Assembly: GCA_026195895.1 (NCBI GenBank)
Contig: JAPHRO010000027.1
Coordinates: 1-64,000, forward strand
Direction of reading: 5' to 3'
DNA from: Gammaproteobacteria bacterium
GTDB taxonomy: Bacteria; Pseudomonadota; Gammaproteobacteria; SZUA-229
DNA length: 64,000 bases
Position numbers and translations under genes: made by a program. Shown here in pieces: positions 17,337-27,225 of this stretch. Each line of letters begins with the position of its first letter. The first letter of the stretch is position 1. Under the pieces are notes generated by a model. That model was not told where the DNA came from and ran no database searches. It worked only from the letters and a program-made list of their open reading frames with translations.

Positions 17337-17453
17337 GTTGTTCTCCATTAGAACGTGATAAGCCCCGCGCGACCACAGGACTTACAGAAAAAGAGGCGGG
17401 ATTATACACGAATGCGGGCAGCGTGGAAATGCCGCCCGACTGGGAATTAACGA

Positions 17454-18413
17454 TTAATCCATATACATGGAACTGACCGATTCGTCGTTATGAATACGAC
17501 GAATAGTTTCGGCCAGCATGGTAGCAATGGAAAGCTGGCGAATTTTACCACAGGCGGCAGCTTCTTCACTCAGGGGGATGGTATCGGTGACCACTAACTC
17601 ATCCAGTTCTGAATTGCTAATATTTTCGATGGCCTTACCCGACAGGACCGCATGGGTACAGTAGGCAGACACACTCACTGCGCCGTGTTCCTTGAGTGCG
17701 GCCGCAGCTTTACACAGGGTGCCGGCAGTATCCACCAGGTCATCCACCAGCACACAGTTTTTGCCTTCTACATCACCGATGATGTTCATCACCTGGGCCA
17801 CGTTGGCTTTCGGGCGACGTTTATCAATGATCGCCAGATCGGCATCACCCAGTCGTTTTGCCAGGGCTCGCGCACGTACCACACCGCCAACATCCGGTGA
17901 TACCACCAGCAAGTTCTCATGACGCTGACGCCAGACATCCCCTAACAAAATAGGTGATGCATATACATTATCGACTGGAATATTGAAAAAGCCCTGAATC
18001 TGATCGGCGTGTAAATCAACCGTCAGTACGCGGTCAGTGCCGACACTGTGCAGCATATCGGCAACGACTTTGGCTGTAATGGGTACACGTGCTGAACGAG
18101 GACGACGATCCTGGCGGGAATACCCAAAGTAAGGAATGACTGCAATGACGCGCTCCGCCGATGCTCGACGTAAGGCATCGACCATAACCATCAGCTCCAT
18201 AATGTTGTCATTGGTGGGCTGACAGGTGGGCTGAATGATATAAACATCGCGGCCCCGCACCGTTTCTTCAATTTCAACGCTGACTTCGCCGTCGCTGAAT
18301 TTGACGACACTGGCTTTACCCAGCGAAATATTCAGGTGATTCGCAATGCGTTTGGCCAGGTTCGGGTTGGCGTTACCCGAAAATATCATCAACTCAGAAT
18401 TAGCTTCATTCAC
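17454..18413 (-). CDS. prs: Ribose-phosphate pyrophosphokinase
   Basis: A 319-residue enzyme making PRPP from ribose 5-phosphate and ATP, feeding nucleotide, histidine and tryptophan synthesis. Visible are [10 protein letters not shown], the ATP site region [16 protein letters not shown], the flap [11 protein letters not shown] and the PRPP loop [10 protein letters not shown]. Length is typical. It sits between tRNA-Gln and rplY, the conserved gammaproteobacterial order. Confidence 0.98.
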   Translation of the reverse strand: MNEANSELMIFSGNANPNLAKRIANHLNISLGKASVVKFSDGEVSVEIEETVRGRDVYIIQPTCQPTNDNIMELMVMVDALRRASAERVIAVIPYFGYSRQDRRPRSARVPITAKVVADMLHSVGTDRVLTVDLHADQIQGFFNIPVDNVYASPILLGDVWRQRHENLLVVSPDVGGVVRARALAKRLGDADLAIIDKRRPKANVAQVMNIIGDVEGKNCVLVDDLVDTAGTLCKAAAALKEHGAVSVSAYCTHAVLSGKAIENISNSELDELVVTDTIPLSEEAAACGKIRQLSIATMLAETIRRIHNDESVSSMYMD

Positions 18414-18479
18414 AGCTTGCTTCGCTACCTGGTGTAGTGATTGAAGGAATGTTCTTGTTATAGAGCATTCACAGAAATA

Positions 18480-18554
18480 TGGCTGGGCCGGGAGGATTCG
18501 AACCTCCGCATGACGGGATCAAAACCCGTTGCCTTACCGCTTGGCGACGGCCCA
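18480..18554 (-). tRNA. tRNA-Gln (TTG)
   Basis: A complete 75-base tRNA with encoded CCA. The acceptor TGGGCCG pairs with CGGCCCA, the anticodon arm is ACGGG-TTTTGAT-CCCGT with anticodon TTG, and the T arm is GGAGGTTCGAATCCTCC. It lies between ispE and prs, as in Pseudomonas. Confidence 0.96.
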
Positions 18555-18598
18555 ATTTTTTACTCTGCATCCCCATGCTTCATTCGACGATGTTGCAT

Positions 18599-18613
18599 CG
18601 GGTTTTGATCCCG
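18599..18613. repeat. Inverted copy of the tRNA-Gln anticodon arm
   Basis: CGGGTTTTGATCCCG repeats exactly, in opposite orientation, the anticodon arm at 18514-18528. It is upstream of the tRNA in its transcription direction and downstream of the ispE stop. See findings. Confidence 0.6.
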
Positions 18614-18690
18614 GTAAAAACAGTACGGGATCGATTGTTCATAACTGGCCGTTGCTGTGCTGCTTGCGATGGTCCAATAAACTTTTTAAA

Positions 18691-19542
18691 TCACTCCGCT
18701 AAATGTAAATGCAGCGGTGATTTATTCATGCCTTTTGCAACGAATCCGGGCCATTGTTCGGGCAGTTCACTCAGTGCCTTATCTGCATCGTTTTCATTCT
18801 TGAACGAAACAAAAACACAGGCGCCGGTACCGGTCATTCGTGCTTTACCGTATTGCGCCAGATGATCGATGACAGCCTGGATTTGCGGGTAATGCCGGGT
18901 AGCCACTGGCTCACAGACATTACTTAAGTCATCAATACCAACAGCGCCGGTTTGAAGGTCGCATATTTTGATGGCTGGGCTGTTTCGTGTCAATTGCGGA
19001 TCGGCAAATATTTCGGCTGTTGCTACATGTACTGGCGGTTTTACCACTAAAAACCAGGGTTCCGGTAAATTTATTGACTGTAACTGCTCACCGACACCTT
19101 CAGCGAAGGCCGCTTCTCCTTTTATAAAAACCGGTACATCGGCACCCAGCGCCAGTCCAATTTCCGCCAGTTGCTCCAGACTCAGCCCTGCCTGCCACAA
19201 ATGATTTAACGCGATCAGGGTGGTTGCCGCATCGGAGCTGCCACCGCCAACACCCCCACCCATGGGTAATTTTTTGTGCAAATAAATATCCACACCCTGC
19301 CTGATGCTCGCCGTTGCCTGCAATGCTCTGGCGGCCCTTACCGTAAGATCATCCGCTGCTTGCACGTCTGCGTTTTCAGTTGCTCGACAAATTTTGCCAT
19401 CGTCACGCAAATGAAATTCAAGTTCATCGGAGAAGTCCAGGAATTGAAACACCGACTGCAACAGATGATAACCATCCGATCGACGACCGGTGATATGCAA
19501 AAATAGATTTAACTTGGCTGGTGCTGGCCACCGGCGGGTCAT
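18691..19542 (-). CDS. ispE: 4-diphosphocytidyl-2-C-methyl-D-erythritol kinase
   Basis: A 283-residue GHMP kinase, fourth enzyme of the MEP isoprenoid pathway. WPAPAKLNLFLHITGRR at the N-terminus, the ATP loop PMGGGVGGGSSDAATTL and the C-terminal MTGTGACVF are diagnostic. The start at 19542 is chosen because its ATGA overlaps the lolB stop and the protein then begins as IspE normally does; the ATG at 19557 lacks a ribosome site. Confidence 0.97.
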   Translation of the reverse strand: MTRRWPAPAKLNLFLHITGRRSDGYHLLQSVFQFLDFSDELEFHLRDDGKICRATENADVQAADDLTVRAARALQATASIRQGVDIYLHKKLPMGGGVGGGSSDAATTLIALNHLWQAGLSLEQLAEIGLALGADVPVFIKGEAAFAEGVGEQLQSINLPEPWFLVVKPPVHVATAEIFADPQLTRNSPAIKICDLQTGAVGIDDLSNVCEPVATRHYPQIQAVIDHLAQYGKARMTGTGACVFVSFKNENDADKALSELPEQWPGFVAKGMNKSPLHLHLAE

Positions 19543-20150
19543 ATTTCGAGATTCCATTGACGAATAATCATGCGCACATCCAGTTCTTCATCATCAGGGC
19601 GCGTGATGAAAATTTTCTTTGGCAGATGGTATTGGCCTACCTGCTGGTAACTGCGCAATTCGACATGCCAGCCATCCTGCTCCAGCAAACTCAACTGCCC
19701 GTCATCCGACCATTCCAGCAACTGAAAATCGCTATTCGGCGAAGGTACACCCAGCATCCAGTAACGCAGACCACTCACCGGAAAATTCCATCCCTGCACC
19801 TGTCGAAACAGCGCATCGGCATTCTTATCAACCACCTGCTCACCGCTGGTCGTGGTGAATCTCACGCCCTGTGGCCTGCTCTGCAGGTAACTGGTGCCCG
19901 CGCCAAAAGGTGCAACCAGTTTGATATCGTAATGGCGTTTATTCTGTTGCTGCCAGAAAATATCGGCCTGGCCACCATCATTTTCGGTTCTGACCGATAC
20001 ACGGCCACGCAAATCCCATTGCTGAATATGCTTTACCTGTTGTTGATGCTGCACCCACAGAGGGCGTTCATCGGGTGAGATTTTTTTCTGCGGCACAGCA
20101 CATGCCGTTAGCAGCGTAACTGCAACAGCCAGTAAAATTTTATACATCAT
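19539..20150 (-). CDS. lolB: Outer-membrane lipoprotein receptor LolB
   Basis: A 203-residue lipoprotein that takes lipoproteins from LolA and inserts them in the outer membrane. The signal peptide ends in the lipobox LTAC (Cys about residue 17). The body has the LolB pattern WDLRGRVSVR and a beta-barrel-half fold with a C-terminal LDVRMIIRQW. It overlaps ispE by 4 bp and follows the TPR lipoprotein gene by 3 bp, so the three form one operon. Confidence 0.93.
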   Translation of the reverse strand: MMYKILLAVAVTLLTACAVPQKKISPDERPLWVQHQQQVKHIQQWDLRGRVSVRTENDGGQADIFWQQQNKRHYDIKLVAPFGAGTSYLQSRPQGVRFTTTSGEQVVDKNADALFRQVQGWNFPVSGLRYWMLGVPSPNSDFQLLEWSDDGQLSLLEQDGWHVELRSYQQVGQYHLPKKIFITRPDDEELDVRMIIRQWNLEI

Positions 20151-20153
20151 GGA

Positions 20154-21869
20154 TTATTGTTTATGTCGTTTAATGGTATTCAGTAAAATCGAATGATCCG
20201 CTTTTATTTCCAGCCCACGTTGCCAGATTTTTCTGGCATCTTCAAGCTGACCATTTTTCCACAGGGCCTCACCTAAATGTGCTGCAATTTCAGCATCCTG
20301 CAACCTGGCGAACGCCTTTCGCAACCATTCAATCGATTTTTCATATTGGCCCAGTCGAAAATAAACCCAGCCCAGACTGTCCAGAATCGCGGGATCATCG
20401 GGCAACAGCCTGGCCGCTTTCTGGATATATTCTTTTGCTTCCTGAAAACGTTCGGTACGGTCCGCTAAAGTATAACCCAGTGCATTCAGCGCATTGGCGT
20501 TTTCTGGTTCATGGGTCAGCACCATGCGCAGATCCGATTCGGTCATTTCCAGCATGTTCAGTTTTTCTGCTGTCAGCGCCCTGGCATATAGCAGATCGGT
20601 ATTTTCCGGCGCATGAGCCAGCGCCTCAGTGTACAGATTCAGCGCTTCACGATTACGTTGCACACTGCGCAGCACTTCGCCCTGCGCCAGATATATTCGG
20701 ATCTGATTATTATTATTTTGTTCCGGATTAATGAGTAATTTTAATTTCTCCAGTGCATCATCAACTTTACCCATCTGGGCCAGCAAGCCGGCTGTCCTGA
20801 TACGCGCATCCAGCAGAAACTCACCTTCACTCACCCGCTCATAATTCGCAATAGCTGGCATAAGCTCGCCATGGCTTTGCTGGATACGCGCCAGATAATA
20901 ATGTGCCTGCGAATTGTGATAACCCTTGTCGATCAACTCCTGCAGGAACTGCTTGGCCTGATCGGTTTTATTAATTTCGATGGACAATAAACCGAGACTG
21001 AGCAACACATTCTCATCATCGGGCATGGCCTTTTTGAGCTGCATGAAATGTGTCCAGGCACGATCATAGTCTTTCATTTGCACCAGCATGCGCGCGTACT
21101 GTAAGCGCAGCCTGTTATCCTGCGGACGTTTCTCCACTGCCATCGCCACCGCAGCGACCGCTGCTTTCTGTTTATTCTGTGCCGCAAGCACCTGAGCTTT
21201 AATCAGGTAGGCATCGGATATTTCAGGATCAAGCGCAATCACCTGCTCGACTAGCTGTAATGATTTATCTAAATGTTTCGCCTTGGCCTCAAGCCGTCCC
21301 TGTAATAGCAACAATCGCACTTGCTGTGGATGACGCTGATTCAGGGCCGCCAGTACAGCCAGCGCTGTTTCTGGCACGGCTTCCTGCTGCAGGATATGCC
21401 CCAATGACCCCACTGCCCTGTCATTCACTTTTCCGTCAACCAGCAAGAGCTGTTCGATGGCCAGGATAGCGTTCTCTACCTGCTGCAAATGCAAATAAAC
21501 CAGTATCTGCAGGCGCGCAATCGCAATATCTTCATCTTTGGCCAGTGCCTGCCAACGTTTGGACGCGGTTAAAGCATCGTTGTAACGTCCTGCATACAGG
21601 GCAATATGTGCGGCTCGCGAGGCGACTGCGGCATCATCCGTGGCCTCAATCGCCTCGAGATAGTAGTCGACCGATCGACTAAGCTCACCGCGAACACCAG
21701 CAAACTCACCGGCCAGCAACTGGAATAACAGATCACCATCAAGTTGAGAGCGGGCAACATCATCGCCGCTAACTGTTTCATTTTTTGAAACCGTGGTGCA
21801 GGCGGCCAGGCCCATAATCAGGATAGCGAGAAGAAATAATCGTATAAACATATTTACCAGCCGTGTCAT
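20154..21869 (-). CDS. TPR-repeat lipoprotein, LbcA-like
   Basis: About 571 residues: a lipoprotein signal (LIMGLAAC) followed by roughly eleven tetratricopeptide repeats covering the whole protein (for example NALNALGYTLADR and AILDSLGWVYFRLGQY). Position between hemA and lolB, length and repeat number match the Pseudomonas protein LbcA (PA4667), which anchors the C-terminal protease CtpA at the outer membrane. Function here is inferred from that synteny. The ATG at 21869 is preferred over a GTG at 21878; an ATG at 21851 is also possible. The 290-bp gap to hemA holds the divergent promoters but no obvious motif. Confidence 0.85.
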   Translation of the reverse strand: MTRLVNMFIRLFLLAILIMGLAACTTVSKNETVSGDDVARSQLDGDLLFQLLAGEFAGVRGELSRSVDYYLEAIEATDDAAVASRAAHIALYAGRYNDALTASKRWQALAKDEDIAIARLQILVYLHLQQVENAILAIEQLLLVDGKVNDRAVGSLGHILQQEAVPETALAVLAALNQRHPQQVRLLLLQGRLEAKAKHLDKSLQLVEQVIALDPEISDAYLIKAQVLAAQNKQKAAVAAVAMAVEKRPQDNRLRLQYARMLVQMKDYDRAWTHFMQLKKAMPDDENVLLSLGLLSIEINKTDQAKQFLQELIDKGYHNSQAHYYLARIQQSHGELMPAIANYERVSEGEFLLDARIRTAGLLAQMGKVDDALEKLKLLINPEQNNNNQIRIYLAQGEVLRSVQRNREALNLYTEALAHAPENTDLLYARALTAEKLNMLEMTESDLRMVLTHEPENANALNALGYTLADRTERFQEAKEYIQKAARLLPDDPAILDSLGWVYFRLGQYEKSIEWLRKAFARLQDAEIAAHLGEALWKNGQLEDARKIWQRGLEIKADHSILLNTIKRHKQ

Positions 21870-22168
21870 AAAAAACACAACCCCTTAATTGAACGGCTCA
21901 TTATTTAAATATAACCCATGATTCAGTCATTTACTCTGTATGTGGCTGCATTGTTAAAAATATCAAGTTTGTGAAACCCGACTTAACATCAAGGGATGAC
22001 TTGTATTAAAGCAGCCAATACCTCAAAATTTGCGGTTTACTTACAGACTCCCAGGACAGCGTCGTTGTTGCGGGTGAAGATGGCTGGCTATTATGCGCTA
22101 CTCAGGGTACACAGGCGCGCAGCAAAGCACTACATTTCCCGCATAAGCACAGGCAGTAAAAACTCTAC

Positions 22169-23461
22169 ATGTCACTGATAACACTAGGCTTGAACCACAA
22201 AACAACATCGGTCAAAATGCGTGAGCGCCTCGCGTTCACGCCAGAAAACCTGCCTGAAGCCGTGAAATCGCTGGCTGAGCTAAATTGCATTTCTGAAGCC
22301 GCTATTCTATCCACCTGCAACCGCACCGAACTTTATTGCACCATCAATTCCGACGAGAACAGGGAGAATGACCGTCAGCTCATTGAATGGTTCTGCAACT
22401 TCCACAAAATAAGTGCCAGCGAACTGAATGACCATTTGTACCTGCATGACCATGAAAACACCATTCGTCACGCATTGAAAGTTGCCTCAGGACTGGATTC
22501 CATGGTACTCGGTGAACCGCAGATTCTGGGTCAGATGAAACAGGCCTACGCCCAGTCAAACACCCAGGGCACCATGGGTACGCTGCTTGGAAAACTGTTC
22601 CAGCATGCTTTTTCCGTGGCCAAACAGGTTCGCACGGATACTGAAATCGGCTCCAGCCCGGTGTCAGTGGCATTTGCCGCTGTCAGTCTGTCCAAACAGA
22701 TTTTTGGTGATCTGGATCAGCTCACCGCACTGATGATCGGCGCCGGTGAAACCATTGAGCTGGCCGCCCGCCATCTCGATGCAAACAAGATCAAACACAT
22801 TATTATTGCCAACCGCAGCGTTGAAAAAGCCGAACATCTGGCTGAGCAATTTAACGGTGAAGCCATTTCGCTGCCGCAAATCTCAGATTACCTGGCGCGG
22901 GCGGATATTGTCATATCATCTACCGCCAGCCCACTGCCCATCCTCGGCAAGGGCGCGGTGGAAAAAGCCCTGAAGAAGCGCAAGCACAAACCCATTTTCA
23001 TGTGCGATATTGCGGTGCCACGCGATGTGGAACAGGAAGTGGGCGAACTGGATGATATCTACCTGTACACCGTCGATGATTTGCAGGAAATCATTCAGGA
23101 AAACCTGGAATCTCGCCAGCAGGCGGCTGAACAGGCGGCAGATATCATTGAAGTCCAGGTGGAAAACTTCCTTAACTGGCAGCGTACGCTGGAATCCGTG
23201 GATGTGATTCGCGATATTCGCGATAACGCCGAACATATCAGCCAGGACGTACTGGAAAAAGCCAGAAAACAAATTGCTCAGGGCAAATCCCCGGAAGAAG
23301 CCCTGCAGTTTCTGGCTCGCACCCTGACCAACAAACTATTGCATCAGCCCAGCACCCAACTACGCCAGGCTGGACAGGAAAGCCGCCACGACCTGCTGGA
23401 ATATGGCCGCAGCCTGTTCCTCGGCAACGACACCACCGGCACCAGGCCCACCAAAAAATGA
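22169..23461 (+). CDS. hemA: Glutamyl-tRNA reductase
   Basis: A 430-residue NADPH enzyme that reduces glutamyl-tRNA to glutamate semialdehyde, the first step of C5 tetrapyrrole synthesis. [17 protein letters not shown] opens the catalytic domain; the nucleophilic Cys is in [25 protein letters not shown] and the NADPH motif [13 protein letters not shown] follow; the C-terminal dimerisation helix is intact. First gene of the hemA-prfA-prmC unit, divergent from the TPR lipoprotein. Confidence 0.98.
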   Translation: MSLITLGLNHKTTSVKMRERLAFTPENLPEAVKSLAELNCISEAAILSTCNRTELYCTINSDENRENDRQLIEWFCNFHKISASELNDHLYLHDHENTIRHALKVASGLDSMVLGEPQILGQMKQAYAQSNTQGTMGTLLGKLFQHAFSVAKQVRTDTEIGSSPVSVAFAAVSLSKQIFGDLDQLTALMIGAGETIELAARHLDANKIKHIIIANRSVEKAEHLAEQFNGEAISLPQISDYLARADIVISSTASPLPILGKGAVEKALKKRKHKPIFMCDIAVPRDVEQEVGELDDIYLYTVDDLQEIIQENLESRQQAAEQAADIIEVQVENFLNWQRTLESVDVIRDIRDNAEHISQDVLEKARKQIAQGKSPEEALQFLARTLTNKLLHQPSTQLRQAGQESRHDLLEYGRSLFLGNDTTGTRPTKK

Positions 23462-23468
23462 CCCCCCT

Positions 23469-24551
23469 ATGAAAGATTCCATTCGTTTAAAACTTGAAAA
23501 CCTGAGTGAACGCTACGAAGAAGTCGGCATGCTGCTTGGCGACCCCGAAGTCCTCGCCAACCAGAATAAATTCCGCGAGCTATCTCAGGAATACGCTCAA
23601 CTGGAGCCGGTATCCAAAACTTTTAGCGACTATCAGACCGCCCAGAGCGACCTTGATGCAGCCGCAGAAATGCTCAGGGAAGACGATGCCGACATGAAAG
23701 AAATGGCCGCAGAAGAACAGAAAGATGCCGAGCAACGCATCGAAACACTGGAACTGGATTTACAGAAACTGTTGCTGCCGAAAGATCCCCACGACAACAG
23801 CAATATTTATCTGGAAATCCGCGCCGGTACCGGCGGTGATGAAGCGGCCATTTTTGCCGGTGACTTATTCCGCATGTACAGCCGCTATGCGGAAACCCAG
23901 CGCTGGCAGGTTGAAGTCATGAGCGAAAATGCCGGCGAACATGGCGGCTATAAGGAAATCATTGCCCGCATCGTCGGCACCGGCGCCTACTCGCGGCTAA
24001 AATTCGAGTCCGGCGCCCATCGCGTACAACGCGTACCAGAAACAGAATCCCAGGGCCGCGTACACACCTCAGCGGCCACCGTGGCGATTATTCCAGAACC
24101 CGATGAAATGGAAGCCATCACCATCAACACCAACGACTTGCGTATTGATACCTACCGCGCTTCCGGCGCCGGTGGTCAACATGTAAACAAAACCGATTCT
24201 GCGGTACGCCTGACCCATATTCCAACCGGCACGGTGGTGGAATGTCAGGATGAACGCTCGCAGCATAAAAACAAGGCACGCGCCCTGTCGCTATTACAGG
24301 CGCGAATTTTTGACGCCGAGCAGGAAAAACAACGGGCAGAACAGGCGCAGACCCGCAAATCACTGGTGGGCAGCGGCGATCGGTCCGAGCGCATTCGCAC
24401 CTATAATTTTCCCCAGGGCCGTGTGACCGACCACCGCATTAACCTGACGCTGTATAAGCTGGACGATTTTATGCAGGGCGACTTGAATCAGGTCATCGAC
24501 CCGCTAATTAACGAATACCAGGCAGAACAACTGGCCGCGCTGGCAGAGTAG
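23469..24551 (+). CDS. prfA: Peptide chain release factor 1
   Basis: A 360-residue class I release factor reading UAA and UAG. The GGQ loop ([14 protein letters not shown]) that triggers hydrolysis is present, and the Gln is the substrate of PrmC encoded next. The start at 23469 gives the exact E. coli length, 7 bp after the hemA stop; the open frame upstream is hemA in another frame. Confidence 0.98.
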   Translation: MKDSIRLKLENLSERYEEVGMLLGDPEVLANQNKFRELSQEYAQLEPVSKTFSDYQTAQSDLDAAAEMLREDDADMKEMAAEEQKDAEQRIETLELDLQKLLLPKDPHDNSNIYLEIRAGTGGDEAAIFAGDLFRMYSRYAETQRWQVEVMSENAGEHGGYKEIIARIVGTGAYSRLKFESGAHRVQRVPETESQGRVHTSAATVAIIPEPDEMEAITINTNDLRIDTYRASGAGGQHVNKTDSAVRLTHIPTGTVVECQDERSQHKNKARALSLLQARIFDAEQEKQRAEQAQTRKSLVGSGDRSERIRTYNFPQGRVTDHRINLTLYKLDDFMQGDLNQVIDPLINEYQAEQLAALAE

Positions 24552-24561
24552 TTGCCCAGGA

Positions 24562-25398
24562 ATGGTCATTTCCGAGCTTATTAGCATAGCCACGCAACGG
24601 CTTGCAAACGTTTCTGATTCACCCAGGCTGGATGCTGAAATATTGCTCTGCCACGTACTGGATAAATCGCGCAGCTATTTATTGACCTGGCCAGACAAAG
24701 TTCTCGCTGCCCCGGAACTGGCAAAATTTAATGCCCTGCTGGAGCAGCGGGAAAAAGGCCGTCCCATAGCCCATATCACAGGACAGCGGGAGTTCTGGTC
24801 ACTGGATTTACAGGTATCCAGTGCTACGCTCATTCCCCGCCCGGAAACTGAATTACTGGTCGAACAGATCCTTAACGATTATCCCGACTCAGCAGCTATT
24901 ACAGTCGCTGATCTTGGTACCGGCACCGGCGCAATCGCGCTGGCACTGGCATCAGAACGGCCCCGCTGGAAAATTATTGCAACTGACAGGTCTGCCGAGG
25001 CACTCGATATCGCCAGAAACAATGCCAAAAAACTAAATCTGTACAATATTGAATTTCGTTGCGGCAGCTGGTTTGAACCGCTCGACCAGGATCAGTTTGA
25101 TATTATCGTCAGCAACCCACCCTATATTCCTGATGCAGACCCCCATTTATCGACGGGCGACGTGCGCTTTGAACCGCACTCGGCGCTGGCATCGGGCCAT
25201 GATGGGCTGGACGATATTCGAATCATTGCCAAACAGGCCAGTCAACACCTGAAAATCGGTGGCTTACTCATTCTTGAACATGGCTACGACCAGCAAGCCA
25301 GCGTTCACGAAATATTTACTACAACGGGCTACAGAAAGATCCTGCAAAGCCAGGATTTAGCAAATTTACCGCGCATAACATCTGGCATTAAAGCCTGA
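24562..25398 (+). CDS. prmC: Release factor glutamine methyltransferase
   Basis: A 278-residue SAM enzyme that N5-methylates the GGQ glutamine of RF1 and RF2. It has an N-terminal helical domain, the SAM motif VADLGTGTGAIALALA and the catalytic NPPY (IIVSNPPYIPDADPHL). It starts 10 bp after prfA, so enzyme and substrate are co-expressed. Confidence 0.97.
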   Translation: MVISELISIATQRLANVSDSPRLDAEILLCHVLDKSRSYLLTWPDKVLAAPELAKFNALLEQREKGRPIAHITGQREFWSLDLQVSSATLIPRPETELLVEQILNDYPDSAAITVADLGTGTGAIALALASERPRWKIIATDRSAEALDIARNNAKKLNLYNIEFRCGSWFEPLDQDQFDIIVSNPPYIPDADPHLSTGDVRFEPHSALASGHDGLDDIRIIAKQASQHLKIGGLLILEHGYDQQASVHEIFTTTGYRKILQSQDLANLPRITSGIKA

Positions 25399-25441
25399 AT
25401 TATCAAGTAGTTATAAACCCCGCTCATTATTTTCATATAAA

Positions 25442-25463
25442 TTAATTAGAAAAATCTAATTAA
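25442..25463. repeat. AT-rich perfect hairpin after prmC
   Basis: TTAATTAGA and TCTAATTAA surround an AAAA loop, 44 bp after the prmC stop. It lacks a T tail, so terminator activity is doubtful. TTATCCACA, a consensus DnaA box, overlaps the next start codon (25502-25510) but is isolated. Confidence 0.45.
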
Positions 25464-25509
25464 CCACAAAATACTTGATATATTTTTTGAATTCCCCTAA
25501 GTTATCCAC

Positions 25510-25917
25510 ATGACTGCTTCAAATGAACTTATCAAACATAGAGAGATTCGCTTCTGTCATCTACACCCGGATCCAGACCAGGCGAGAAGCGCACTCCTGT
25601 TATTGAGTGATGCCGAAGGCATTGTTGATATCAAGTTTGGTAACGAACTGTGTCTTTTCATCAGTTACGATGTCCGCCACCTCACTATGCAGGCTATTGA
25701 AAATGTATTGATCCGCCTGGGCTATCATCTGGACAATCGCTTGTTAACCCGTATGAAGCGTGCCCTATATACATATTCAGAAGAAACCCAGCGTGCCAAT
25801 ATAGGCTGTTTAGATGACAAAACGGATAACACCACCATGGTGTTCGTGAAACGCTACAGTAATAACTACCACGGCTGTCGTGACAAACGCCCGGAACACT
25901 GGCGCAAATATCTGTAA
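25510..25917 (+). CDS. Conserved small protein, unknown function
   Basis: A 135-residue soluble protein. Residues 1-90 alternate strands and helices like a ferredoxin-like alpha/beta fold (ARSALLLLSDAEGIVDIKFG, then VLIRLGYHL), resembling heavy-metal-associated or ACT-like small domains but without CxxC. The C-terminus is basic (YHGCRDKRPEHWRKYL). It lies between prmC and the moeB/JAMM pair, same strand, 57 bp before moeB. I do not recognise the family by name. Confidence 0.7.
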   Translation: MTASNELIKHREIRFCHLHPDPDQARSALLLLSDAEGIVDIKFGNELCLFISYDVRHLTMQAIENVLIRLGYHLDNRLLTRMKRALYTYSEETQRANIGCLDDKTDNTTMVFVKRYSNNYHGCRDKRPEHWRKYL

Positions 25918-25974
25918 GCTCCCCCTTTCTCTCCCTGGTTTCAAAGCAAAACAAAACTGTTACCATTCGTCACC

Positions 25975-26724
25975 ATGAATGATGAACAGCTACTAAGATA
26001 CAGTCGACAAATACTGTTGCCGCAATTTGGCGTCGAAGGCCAGCAAAAATTACTGCATGCTCACGTCTTAATTATTGGCCTGGGCGGTCTGGGATCTCCT
26101 GTTGCTATGTATCTGGCCGCTGCCGGTGTTGGCACATTAACGCTGGTCGATCACGACATTGTAGAAATTTCAAATTTACAACGACAGATTATTCATCGCA
26201 CAGAAAATATCAATCAGACAAAAGTTGCTTCCGCACAGCAAAACCTGCTGGCCTTAAATCCTGAAATCACAATTCATTGCATCAATCACAAACTGGATAC
26301 CGATGAGCTGAACCAGTTAACCCAGCAAGTTGATGTGGTTGTCGATGCTACCGATAACTTTTCCAGCCGCTTTGCGATCAACAAAGCCTGTGTACAAAAT
26401 AAAAAACCACTCGTGTCGGGTGCTGCCATTCGAATGGAAGGTCAGGTGAGTGTTTTTGATATGCGTCAGACGAATAGCCCCTGCTATCGCTGCCTGTATG
26501 ATGATGAAGATGGCAGCATCGAGGAAACCTGCAGTGAAAATGGCGTCATGGCACCCATGGTCGGTATTATTGGTAGCATCCAGGCCATGGAAACGCTTAA
26601 ACTTATTTCCGGTATTGGCGAATCACTTACCGGGAAATTACTCATCACTGATAGCCTGTACCAGGAATGGCGCAGCATGAAACTAAAAAAAGACTCCAAC
26701 TGTCCTGTTTGTGGACACAGCTAA
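25975..26724 (+). CDS. moeB: MoeB/ThiF-family sulfur-carrier adenylyltransferase
   Basis: A 249-residue E1-like enzyme that adenylates the C-terminal glycine of MoaD or ThiS. LIIGLGGLGSPVAMYLAAAG is the ATP loop, DATDNFSSR the nucleotide contact, CYRC and CPVC the zinc ligands, and ETCSENGV the conserved Cys region. MoeB and ThiF cannot be separated confidently from sequence alone, hence moderate certainty on the symbol. It stands 12 bp before a JAMM peptidase that may process the carrier. Confidence 0.93.
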   Translation: MNDEQLLRYSRQILLPQFGVEGQQKLLHAHVLIIGLGGLGSPVAMYLAAAGVGTLTLVDHDIVEISNLQRQIIHRTENINQTKVASAQQNLLALNPEITIHCINHKLDTDELNQLTQQVDVVVDATDNFSSRFAINKACVQNKKPLVSGAAIRMEGQVSVFDMRQTNSPCYRCLYDDEDGSIEETCSENGVMAPMVGIIGSIQAMETLKLISGIGESLTGKLLITDSLYQEWRSMKLKKDSNCPVCGHS

Positions 26725-26736
26725 AATTTTTTCACC

Positions 26737-27141
26737 ATGAAAACCATAAATATCCCGCGCACAATTGCTAACAAATTACTCACTCTTGCCCAAATTGATT
26801 CAGAAAATGAAATCTGTGGCTTAATTGGCGCCAAAGACGGACGTCCGGTTCATGTATACCCGGTTGAAAACATCGCCCTGGAAAAACAGCATTTTTTTGA
26901 AATGAATCCCGCCAAACAAATAGCCGCAATAAAATCCATGCGGGAACGGGGCGAAGAGCTTTTTGCCATCTTCCACTCTCACCCGGATGCTCCGGCAAAA
27001 CCATCAACAGCAGATATGGAGCAGGCCGCTTATCCGGAAGCACTTTATTTAATCATTTCTTTGAATACAAAAGGCGTACTGGATATGCGGGGATTTTATC
27101 TTGGCAAGAATAGTGTTGAAGATGTGGAATTGATTATTTAG
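26737..27141 (+). CDS. JAMM/MPN metallopeptidase (M67)
   Basis: A 134-residue Mov34/MPN-domain protein. The zinc signature HSHPDAPAKPSTAD (HxHPx7SxxD) is complete and the upstream Glu is in NEICGLIGA. Bacterial members trim the C-terminus of ubiquitin-like sulfur carriers or release cysteine-carrier conjugates. Its position directly behind moeB supports a role in sulfur transfer. Confidence 0.88.
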   Translation: MKTINIPRTIANKLLTLAQIDSENEICGLIGAKDGRPVHVYPVENIALEKQHFFEMNPAKQIAAIKSMRERGEELFAIFHSHPDAPAKPSTADMEQAAYPEALYLIISLNTKGVLDMRGFYLGKNSVEDVELII

Positions 27142-27177
27142 GGCAACCCTGATTAAGTAATCCGTAAAAATCAAAAA

Positions 27178-27204
27178 AAAAGCGAAACCAGTGGTTTCGC
27201 TTTT
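27178..27204. terminator. Bidirectional terminator
   Basis: AAAAGCGAAACCA, one G, then TGGTTTCGCTTTT: a perfect stem with A and T runs on both sides, between the convergent JAMM and outer-membrane protein genes. Confidence 0.9.
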
Positions 27205-27225
27205 CAGGAATATAATAAATCCTTA

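Noticed and set aside
19521-20078. 185-codon plus-strand frame opposite lolB and ispE
   Set aside because: Opposite two well-identified genes; no domain and no start signals.
25502-25510. TTATCCACA, a consensus DnaA box
   Set aside because: Single copy; no cluster, AT-rich unwinding region or dnaA/dnaN genes, so not an origin.
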